From JANXLS01 sp038227045 (GTDB lineage: Bacteria; Planctomycetota; SZUA-567; H5-PLA8): 7,986 bases of DNA. The stretch spans positions 1 through 7,986 of the forward strand of contig JBBRQD010000182.1 in NCBI GenBank assembly GCA_038227045.1. Direction: 5' to 3'. Below the pieces are notes generated by a model. The model worked only from the letters and a program-made list of their open reading frames with translations. It was not told the DNA's origin and made no database searches. Below are positions 1-5,331 of this stretch, piece after piece. Positions within the stretch are counted from its first letter, which is position 1, and the number at the start of each line of letters is the position of its first letter. The position numbers and the translations under genes are program-made.

Positions 1-102
1 AGCGCGGCAAAAGGCTGGAGGAAATTAAATAAATCGGAGTTGTTGGCAGACGTGATCAAGCTTGTTCGTTTCGTGGATGGCATCAAGGAAAACGCCGCAT
101 GA
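1..102 (+). CDS. C-terminal fragment of a probable IS256/Mutator-type transposase
   Basis: The frame is open from the window edge to a TGA at 100-102 and encodes 33 residues containing WRKLNKSELLADVI and then VRFVDGI, ending in ENAA. From memory, a 'WRKL-x-G/S-x-x-L-x-x-VI-x-G-V-x-F-x-DG' tail ending in AA is typical of many IS256-family (Mutator-like, DDE) transposases. The stop also lies about 25-30 bp before a plausible element end, as in that family. The catalytic domain lies outside the window, so the family call rests on the tail only. It could instead be the C-terminus of an unrelated protein. It is not in frame-continuous fusion with the methyltransferase remnant that follows, because the TGA separates them. 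Confidence 0.4.
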   Translation, partial: SAAKGWRKLNKSELLADVIKLVRFVDGIKENAA

Positions 103-129
103 TTTCAACATCGCCATCCACATCATTTG
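1..129 (+). mobile_element. Right end of a probable IS256-like insertion sequence (partial)
   Basis: After the transposase-like stop at 100-102 comes a short segment whose outer part reads CATCCACATCATTTGACA (about 116-133). This resembles IS256-family right ends, which often read CCACAA-x-TTTGACA. Methyltransferase homology starts abruptly at the codons for IALLDRII (130 onward). There the expected TQKP motif is replaced by HHLT, so the element end probably lies between 120 and 132. The left end and target duplication are outside the window, so the boundary is approximate. Confidence 0.35.
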
Positions 130-701
130 ACAATTGCTCTTCTTGATCGAATCATAAAGGCATCATCGGAGGACAACGACATCGTGCTGGATGCGTTTTG
201 TGGCTGCGGCACTGCATTAGTGGCGGCTCAGAATTTGAAGCGGCAATGGATTGGGATTGACATTTCTCCGACCGCTTGCCGCGTCATGGCTAAGCGTCTG
301 GAGCAGCATACGTCGCTGGTCAATGACAAGCAGCTTTGGAAATCGGGGCGCGGGTTTATTGTGCGCGATCTGCCTTGGACGGAAGAGAAGCTGCGCGTGA
401 TTCCGCCGTTTGAGTTTGAAAATTGGGCGGTGATCGCCATCGGCGGCATTCCGAACAAAGCGCAAACGGGCGATGGTGGCGTGGATGGACGCATTTATCC
501 CGTCTCCGCAATTCCGGATAAAAAGGAAGCGAAAGACGAACTCTTCAACACAGTGGCGGAGTGTTACCCGATTCAAGTCAAGCAAAAGGATAAAGCCGGG
601 CGCCCTGAAATACAGAACTTCTGCGGCGTCATGACCAACCGCGGCTTTAAGAAGGGTTTTTTCGTCTCGTTCGCATTCAGCGACGAAGCCGTCGTTGAGG
701 T

Positions 702-748
702 TGTCAGCGCCGGTGTGAACATGTAGTAAATCAGCCGGTTTGAAAATG
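702..748 (+). repeat. Left terminal inverted repeat of the small element
   Basis: It holds a 10-bp perfect outer block (702-711) and a perfect 18-bp inner block (731-748). Both are matched in inverse orientation at 879-925 with the same spacing. Between the blocks the match is poor. Confidence 0.85.
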
Positions 749-878
749 CGGGAAAACAGCGGCATGCGCTTTGTTAGGAGTATTGTGTTTGTAGGAAGGC
801 GATCTCAGGGCATGAAGAAGACATTCAAAATTAAGTCATGCTGAAGAAGACCGCAACGGCTGAGCCAGAAATGAGGCA

Positions 879-925
879 CATTTTCAAACCGGCTGAATTG
901 GCGTAGTTTCGGACTGGCGCTGACA
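879..925 (-). repeat. Right terminal inverted repeat of the small element
   Basis: This is the inverse partner of 702-748. A further degenerate copy of the inner motif (CGCAACGGCTGA, 852-863) suggests a third binding-site-like repeat on this side. Confidence 0.85.
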
Positions 926-1073
926 GAGGTGGGCGAATTCTTCAAGAAGACCGGCAAGATTATCATTTTGCTCACCGTAAAAGAAATTTTGGATGAACAA
1001 TTGGCGATGAAATTGGCCTGATCTTAACAAATAAGACTTGATAGAATTCCAAGGATTTCCGCGAAATAATCAC

Positions 1074-1102
1074 TTGACATTCGTAAAATAATAGGGTACC
1101 AT
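1074..1102 (+). promoter_or_regulatory. Predicted sigma-70-type promoter for glpDK
   Basis: A consensus -35 box TTGACA (1074-1079) is separated by exactly 17 bp from TACCAT (1097-1102), a 4/6 match to TATAAT. The spacer is AT-rich. It is the best promoter match in the gap upstream of glpD. If it is used, transcription would start near 1109 and leave an untranslated leader of about 335 nt. It could also serve something other than glpD. Confidence 0.5.
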
Positions 1103-1162
1103 TTCCAGTGGGCCTAGAGTTTAATGTTGGCGCATAAAATAGCTTTTTGTGAAGAAGATTTA

Positions 1163-1342
1163 GCGCACATGTGCAACTTTTGCAACGGAAAATGGGCTAT
1201 TTGAAGTCGTCTAAGTGGCTGAAGGGGAATTTCATTGCGCGTTGTGCAGTTTTGAGAACAGAATTGGGCACTTTTTGATGTGGTTCTTAAACAAAGCACC
1301 ACATGTGCATCTTTGGGAGCGGAAAAAGGATATTATCTCGCC
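1163..1342 (+). repeat. Three imperfect repeats in the glpD leader
   Basis: Three related blocks centre on TGTGCA at 1170-1175, 1243-1248 and 1304-1309, 73 and 61 bp apart. The first two also share GCGC upstream and, downstream, TTTT, AAC, AGAAT/GAAAA, TGGGC and TTT-GA at matching offsets. The third keeps TGTGCA, CTTT and GCGGAAAA. The first contains the perfect palindrome GCACATGTGC (1165-1174) and the third CACATGTG (1300-1307). They could be operator sites for a glycerol regulator, a structured leader, or decayed copies of an intergenic repeat. I do not recognise the family. The rest of the gene-free stretch 1022-1442 shows only the promoter and these repeats. Confidence 0.45.
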
Positions 1343-1442
1343 GCAATGCCCTCAATGACGCTTGCGCTACCGGCTGTTGCTGGGCTTTCCTCTTGAGGTA
1401 TGAAAGTTTTTTGACCCACTCGATCGATAGAATTCAACATCC

Positions 1443-3008
1443 ATGATGGATCGTGACGCATCCGTTCGGCGCATTTCTGACACTTCCCAGCTTTGGGATA
1501 TTGCCGTGATTGGGGGTGGCGCGACTGGCGTGGGCATTGCCCTGGATGCTGCTTCGCGCGGGTATTCCGTTTGCCTTTTTGAGCAGAGCGATTTTGGCAA
1601 GGGGACTTCAGGCCGTTCGACGAAGCTTATTCACGGCGGCGTTCGGTATCTTCAGCAGGGCAATATTTCGCTTGTACGGGAGGCTTTGAAGGAGCGCGGG
1701 ATTCTGCGGCGGAATGCTCCGCATCTTGTCCATGAGCTCGCGTTTGTTATGCCCAATTTTGCCTGGTGGGAGGCTGCGTTTTATGGGATTGGATTGACGG
1801 CGTACGACATCCTTGGATTTCGCCGGGGTTTTGGCAACTCGCGGCATCTTGGCAAGGCGGCGACGGTTTCTCGCGTCCCGACAATCAAGCAGGGCGGACT
1901 GCGCGGGAGTGTCCTCTATTTCGATGGACAATTTGACGACTCGCGGCTGTTGATCGCGCTGGCTCAAACCGCGGAGGCACAAGGCGCGGCGCTGCTTAAC
2001 TACACGACGGTCGTTGAGCTGACTCACGATTCCAGCGGTGTGGTGGATGGGCTGGTTGTTGCAGAATTGGAATCCAACCGGCGGTTCGCGATTCGGGCGC
2101 GCTGCGTGATCAATGCGACGGGCGCGTTCGGCGATGCGATCCGCACGATGGACGATCCGGCCGCGGCTCCGCTGATCGCGCCGAGCCAGGGCGTCCACAT
2201 AGTTGTCGATCGTTCGTTTCTTCCAGGCGACACGGCGCTGATCGTTCCCAAAACGCGCGATGGGCGCGTGATGTTTGCGATTCCGTGGCATGGGCATACG
2301 CTGATTGGAACGACCGATACGCCGATTGATTCCGTTTGTCTCGAACCGAAAGCGCAGGATGAAGAAATCGCGTTTTTATTGGACGCGGCTTCGGACTATC
2401 TTGCAAAGCATCCGACTCGCGCGGATATTCTGAGCGTGTTTACGGGCATTCGGCCGCTGGTCAAGGCGTCGGACACGAAAAAGACTTCGACACTTTCGCG
2501 CGATCATACGATTGAAGTGTCGAAGTCTCAGTTGATCACGATTGCGGGCGGCAAGTGGACGACGTATCGGAAAATGGCGGAGGATTGCGTCGATCGCGCG
2601 GGCATTGTGGCGCGATTGGAGAAGCGTCCATGCGTGACGGAGATGCTGCGAATTCATGGGCATCTCGAGGATGCGCCATCGTTGGGAGATTTGAGTGTCT
2701 ATGGATCGGATGCGCATGCGGTTTTGGAGATTGCACGGACTCAGCCGGAACTCGCGCGGCGGCTCAGCGATGCGCTGCCGATCAATGGCGCCCAGGTGGT
2801 GTGGGCGGTGCGCAACGAGATGGCTCGAACGGTAGATGATGTGTTGTCTCGCCGGACGCGCGCGATTTTTCTCAATGCGCGAGCGGCGCTTGAAATGGCT
2901 CCTGACGCCGCGCGGCTGATGGCTGTAGAATTGGGCCGCGATGCCGAATGGGAACGCGCTCAAGTTTTGGAATTCACGGCGATGGCGCAACGTTATTTGG
3001 TTCACTAG
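1443..3008 (+). CDS. glpD: Aerobic glycerol-3-phosphate dehydrogenase (FAD-dependent)
   Basis: This is a membrane-associated flavoenzyme that oxidises sn-glycerol-3-phosphate to dihydroxyacetone phosphate and passes electrons to quinone. The 521-residue length is close to the roughly 500 of E. coli GlpD. An N-terminal FAD-binding Rossmann motif, IGGGATGVG, lies at 23-31. The family block STKLIHGGVRYLQ follows at about 59-71. The DAO-type domain has IPWHGHTLIGTTDTP in its middle and GGKWTTYRK at 369-377. The C-terminal DAO_C domain carries EMARTVDDVLSRRTRAIFLN. The ATG at 1443 is followed at once by a second ATG. Neither has a clear Shine-Dalgarno, so the start is slightly uncertain, but the Rossmann strand begins only about 18 residues in. 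It heads a two-gene operon with glpK, 16 nt downstream. Confidence 0.96.
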   Translation: MMDRDASVRRISDTSQLWDIAVIGGGATGVGIALDAASRGYSVCLFEQSDFGKGTSGRSTKLIHGGVRYLQQGNISLVREALKERGILRRNAPHLVHELAFVMPNFAWWEAAFYGIGLTAYDILGFRRGFGNSRHLGKAATVSRVPTIKQGGLRGSVLYFDGQFDDSRLLIALAQTAEAQGAALLNYTTVVELTHDSSGVVDGLVVAELESNRRFAIRARCVINATGAFGDAIRTMDDPAAAPLIAPSQGVHIVVDRSFLPGDTALIVPKTRDGRVMFAIPWHGHTLIGTTDTPIDSVCLEPKAQDEEIAFLLDAASDYLAKHPTRADILSVFTGIRPLVKASDTKKTSTLSRDHTIEVSKSQLITIAGGKWTTYRKMAEDCVDRAGIVARLEKRPCVTEMLRIHGHLEDAPSLGDLSVYGSDAHAVLEIARTQPELARRLSDALPINGAQVVWAVRNEMARTVDDVLSRRTRAIFLNARAALEMAPDAARLMAVELGRDAEWERAQVLEFTAMAQRYLVH

Positions 3009-3011
3009 CTC

Positions 3012-3016
3012 AAGGA
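3012..3016 (+). promoter_or_regulatory. Ribosome binding site that sets the glpK start
   Basis: AAGGA lies 8 nt before the ATG at 3025 and just after the glpD stop (3006-3008). It favours this start over upstream in-frame codons that lie inside glpD. Confidence 0.7.
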
Positions 3017-3024
3017 CATTCGCG

Positions 3025-4641
3025 ATGAAGAAAAAGCCGTCAACTCCGATCACGGATACAGCCCCGACCGAGCGCATCAGCGCGAGGCTCGCCGCTGTTA
3101 AAAAGATAGCTTCGAAGTCTTTCATTCTCGCGCTGGATCAAGGCACTACCAGTTCTCGGGCGATACTCTTCGATCATGGCGGACACGTCTGCGCTTCGGC
3201 CCAGCGGGAGTTTCGGCAGGTCTATCCGCAGGCCGGCTGGGTTGAGCACGATGCTGAGAGGATTTGGATTTCGCAGCTTGCCGTGGCGGTCGAGGTGTTG
3301 CAGAAAGCAAAACTGACGTGGCAGGATGTCGCCGCGATCGGTCTCACGAATCAGCGCGAGACGACGGTCGTGTGGGACCGCAAGACCGGGCGGCCGATTC
3401 ACAATGCTATTGTGTGGCAGGATCGCCGGACGGCGGGTATTTGCGATCAGCTCAAACGCGATGGGCATCTTGGCACGATTCAGCGAAAAACGGGGCTGGT
3501 GATCGACGCCTATTTTTCGGGGAGCAAATTGCAATGGCTGCTCGATAATGTCCGCGGCGCCCGCGCGAAAGCGGAGCGCGGCGAGCTGGCGTTTGGGACG
3601 ATTGATTCCTGGTTGCTCTGGAAACTCACCGGCGGCGCGGTTCATGCCACCGATGCGACGAACGCATCGCGCACGATGTTGTACAACATTCACACGCTTG
3701 AATGGGACGAGGAGTTACTGACGCTGCTGAAGATTCCGCGCGCCGTGTTGCCAGTGGTGCGATCCTCCAGCGAAATTTACGGCCAAACCCAGGCGGCGCA
3801 TTTCGGTGGCGCGATTGCCATTGGCGGAGTCGCCGGCGACCAGCAGGCGGCGCTTTTTGGGCAGGCATGTTTTTCGCGCGGCCTCACGAAAAATACGTAC
3901 GGCACCGGTTGTTTCATGCTGATGAATATCGGGACCGACGCCGCGGAATCCAAGCACAAACTGCTGACCACGGTTGCATCGCAAGTCGGCGGAACGACCG
4001 CGTACGCGCTGGAGGGCAGCGTTTTTATCGGCGGCGCTGTCGTGCAATGGCTGCGCGACGGACTGGGGATTGTGAAATCCGCCGCGGATATTGAAGCGCT
4101 GGCCGCGAGCGTTGCGGATGCCGGCGGCGTGTACATCGTGCCGGCGTTCGCCGGGCTGGGCGCGCCGCATTGGGACCAGTATGCGCGCGGCACCATTATG
4201 GGAATTACGCGCGGCACGAGCAAGGCGCATTTCGCGCGTGCCGGTTTGGAGAGCATTGCATTTCAAGTGGCCGATATTCTCGATGTGATGAAAGCGGACT
4301 CTGGAATTCCAATCGAAGAATTGCGCGTGGATGGCGGGGCTTCAGCGAACAATTTGTTGATGCAGTTTCAAGCCGATTTGTTGCGCGCGCCCGTCGTCCG
4401 TCCGAAGGTCACCGAAACCACCGCGCTGGGCGCAGCATATTTGGCGGGACTGGCGGTGGGCTATTGGAAAGACACGTCCGAGATTGAAGCCAATTGGGAA
4501 ATCGACCGCACGTTTGTACCGGAGATGAAAGAGGCCGACGCGCAGTATCGCCGCCGGCGGTGGGCGGAGGCGCTTCGCCGCGCTCGGGATTGGGAAGAAC
4601 ACGAAGGGGAGGGGACGTTGGCCGACAGGCTCCCAAAATGA
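3025..4641 (+). CDS. glpK: Glycerol kinase
   Basis: This is a cytosolic FGGY-family kinase that phosphorylates glycerol with ATP to sn-glycerol-3-phosphate, the substrate of the GlpD encoded just upstream. Visible family blocks in order are: the phosphate-binding LDQGTTSSRA at 37-46; FGGY signature 1, YFSGSKLQWLLDN, at 163-175; DSWLLWKLTGG; GDQQAALFGQ at 271-280; YGTGCFMLMN; the second FGGY signature starting at G389 (GTIMGITRGTSKAHFARAG); and VDGGASANN at 435-443. The C-terminus (RDWEEHEGEGTL) resembles that of E. coli GlpK. The 538 residues exceed the usual 500 or so because of a lysine- and threonine-rich N-terminal extension of about 31 residues. No later start codon lies just before the core. 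A histidine at 259 (AAHFGG) sits near the loop phosphorylated by HPr in Firmicutes kinases, but regulation of that kind is only speculative. Confidence 0.97.
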   Translation: MKKKPSTPITDTAPTERISARLAAVKKIASKSFILALDQGTTSSRAILFDHGGHVCASAQREFRQVYPQAGWVEHDAERIWISQLAVAVEVLQKAKLTWQDVAAIGLTNQRETTVVWDRKTGRPIHNAIVWQDRRTAGICDQLKRDGHLGTIQRKTGLVIDAYFSGSKLQWLLDNVRGARAKAERGELAFGTIDSWLLWKLTGGAVHATDATNASRTMLYNIHTLEWDEELLTLLKIPRAVLPVVRSSSEIYGQTQAAHFGGAIAIGGVAGDQQAALFGQACFSRGLTKNTYGTGCFMLMNIGTDAAESKHKLLTTVASQVGGTTAYALEGSVFIGGAVVQWLRDGLGIVKSAADIEALAASVADAGGVYIVPAFAGLGAPHWDQYARGTIMGITRGTSKAHFARAGLESIAFQVADILDVMKADSGIPIEELRVDGGASANNLLMQFQADLLRAPVVRPKVTETTALGAAYLAGLAVGYWKDTSEIEANWEIDRTFVPEMKEADAQYRRRRWAEALRRARDWEEHEGEGTLADRLPK

Positions 4642-4696
4642 GTCCAACGCCGATATTTCGACTTTGTTTGCGAGAATTCGGCACGTCCCGATGTGC

Positions 4697-4730
4697 ACGC
4701 TCCACTGACGGAGTGCCGCCAGTGGAGCGT
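4697..4730. terminator. Hairpin between the convergent glpK and minus-strand genes
   Basis: A perfect 11-bp stem, ACGCTCCACTG (4697-4707) and CAGTGGAGCGT (4720-4730), encloses a 12-nt loop. The loop itself contains a 3-bp CGG/CCG pairing. It lies 55 nt after the glpK stop and 34 nt beyond the end of the minus-strand gene, as expected of a shared bidirectional terminator. The plus-strand side is followed by AAAATGCTTTAT rather than a clean T-run, so rho-independent efficiency is uncertain. Confidence 0.6.
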
Positions 4731-4764
4731 AAAATGCTTTATCAAACATCTGCCTGGAAAGGTC

Positions 4765-5190
4765 TTACCAATTGATGTGGATGCCCGGAAGATGGATGCC
4801 GCCGCGATGTTCGACATAGGTTTCGCGGACGATAACCGGCTGTTCGACGACGCGGCGTTCAGTCACAACGCCTTCAATTTTCACGCGCGACACGTCACTC
4901 GAATAGACAATCAGGCGGGGTTTGTTATTGGTCACTTCTCCTATGACAAGCGCGCCCGTCACTTTGACGTAATCGCCCTTCAATTCCGAATGAAACTTGT
5001 GCATGTCGGCTCTGCCGGCCTCGCTGAAATTGAGCTCGTAGACATTGCCATCGGCTTGCACAAAGAAGCCGAATTTGTCTTCATGGAGCGTGCCCTTTAC
5101 GGTCACGGACACATTTCCTTCTTCGACGGCGGCCGCGAAAGTGCACACGCCGAAAGCCAATAGCGCGGCCAATAGAAATTTACCAGACAT
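4765..5190 (-). CDS. Small exported protein, OB-fold-like, unknown function
   Basis: The 141-residue product starts with a Sec-type signal peptide (MSGKFLLAALLAFGVCTFAAA, probable cleavage near 21). The start at 5190 is supported by AAGGAG (5197-5202) six nucleotides upstream. Longer in-frame extensions have no such site. The mature part alternates short beta-strand-like stretches: VSVTVKGTL, KFGFFVQADGNVYEL, LKGDYVKVTGALV, and KPRLIVYSSDVSRVKIEG. This pattern recalls small periplasmic OB-fold (nucleic-acid- or ligand-binding-like) domains. The C-terminal tail (about 110-141) is rich in V, E and H and ends in GIHLPGIHINW. I do not recognise a named family. It reads towards glpK from the other side and could be co-transcribed with the oxidoreductase gene 141 bp upstream, although a repeat lies between them. 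Confidence 0.75.
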   Translation of the reverse strand: MSGKFLLAALLAFGVCTFAAAVEEGNVSVTVKGTLHEDKFGFFVQADGNVYELNFSEAGRADMHKFHSELKGDYVKVTGALVIGEVTNNKPRLIVYSSDVSRVKIEGVVTERRVVEQPVIVRETYVEHRGGIHLPGIHINW

Positions 5191-5196
5191 AGTGCT

Positions 5197-5202
5197 CTCC
5201 TT
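5197..5202 (-). promoter_or_regulatory. Shine-Dalgarno site fixing the start of the small exported protein
   Basis: On the minus strand this reads AAGGAG, six nucleotides before the ATG that opens directly into a signal peptide. It argues against in-frame upstream ATGs. Confidence 0.75.
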
Positions 5203-5295
5203 TTTCCAAATCCACTTCCCAAAGCGAGAAGTCATGGCGGAGTTAGCGCAAGCGCCGTTCCATACGTTGAGAATTCTATTACAAAGGCGTTTGCA

Positions 5296-5325
5296 CCATG
5301 GAGGCACGGAGAACACAGAGAACAG
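5296..5325. repeat. Purine-rich intergenic repeat
   Basis: The segment runs CCATGGAGGCACGGAG and then AACACAGAGAACAG, with a loose 8-bp periodicity of (G/C)AGAG/CACGGAG-type units. Closely similar 'CCACGGAGGCACGGAGAACACAGAG' type sequences recur between genes in many environmental bacterial genomes (from memory). It lies in the 141-bp gap between two minus-strand genes. No other copy was noticed in this window. Confidence 0.45.
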
Positions 5326-5331
5326 ATTGAT

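Larger units (their letters stand above)
702..925. mobile_element. 224-bp non-autonomous transposable element (MITE-like), IS21-like ends
   Basis: The element begins TGTCAGCGCC (702-711) and ends with its exact reverse complement GGCGCTGACA (916-925). The 5-bp sequence GAGGT flanks it directly at 697-701 and 926-930. A second, perfect 18-bp inverted pair, TCAGCCGGTTTGAAAATG (731-748) and its complement (879-896), lies exactly 29 bp inside each end. The outer and inner repeats resemble one another (TCAG-CGCCGG-TGTGAACATG against the inner copy), so each end carries repeated transposase-type binding sites. TG...CA ends, multiple roughly 20-bp subterminal repeats and a short target duplication fit the IS21 family. 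Tn402/Tn5053 or Tn7-like elements share some of these traits. The roughly 130-bp core has no ORF that could encode a transposase, so the element must be mobilised in trans or is dead. The boundaries are exact because excision restores the host reading frame. Confidence 0.85.
127..1021 (+). pseudogene. Remnant of a DNA methyltransferase-restriction endonuclease fusion, truncated 5' and split by a small transposon
   Basis: From about position 130 the frame encodes the end of a beta-type N6-adenine/N4-cytosine methyltransferase. ALLDRIIKASS is followed by the AdoMet-binding motif I, VLDAFCGCGTA (about residues 20-30 counted from a TTG at 127). A PD-(D/E)xK-like nuclease region follows: GDGGVDGR at 115-122 and IQVKQ at 149-153, resembling Mrr-type catalytic domains. 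The catalytic DPPY part, which precedes motif I in this class, is missing because an insertion sequence appears to have cut the gene upstream. At 702 a 224-bp element interrupts it and the frame stops at 724-726. Removing 702-925 plus one copy of GAGGT continues the frame as VVEVGEFFKKTGKIIILL to a TGA at 1019-1021, giving the usual C-terminus of this family. A shortened product from the TTG (199 residues) is formally possible, but it would lack DPPY and the C-terminus. I treat it as inactive. Confidence 0.8.

Noticed and set aside
73..121. 9-bp inverted repeat GTGGATGGC / GCCATCCAC with a 31-nt loop
   Set aside because: One arm lies in the transposase-like coding end and the other near the element end. 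The loop is long and no U-tract follows, so I could not show that it is a terminator or a terminal repeat.
217..765. 182-codon minus-strand ORF opposite the methyltransferase remnant
   Set aside because: It is a shadow of the plus-strand frame, which carries recognisable motifs (FCGCGT, QVKQ). The minus-strand protein resembles nothing and runs into the inserted element.
1124..1204. 26-codon ORF in the glpD leader with a CNFC pair, considered as a leader peptide
   Set aside because: There is no ribosome binding site, and the related repeat copies downstream do not keep the frame, so coding is not supported.
2941..3024. Upstream extension of glpK starting inside glpD
   Set aside because: It would add 28 residues that overlap the glpD end. 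The ATG at 3025 has AAGGA at 8 nt and follows the glpD stop.
2376..3125. 249-codon minus-strand ORF opposite glpD, with other long ORFs opposite glpD and glpK
   Set aside because: These are shadow frames, arginine- and histidine-rich, opposite two unambiguous enzymes.
3799..3801. GlpK H259 as an HPr phosphorylation site
   Set aside because: The surrounding loop (AAHFGGAIAIGG) is one residue shorter than the Firmicutes version, and FGG is common in non-regulated kinases, so the histidine may be coincidental.
4693..5163. 156-codon plus-strand ORF opposite the small exported protein
   Set aside because: It overlaps the terminator hairpin and is antisense to a gene with a signal peptide and a strong Shine-Dalgarno.
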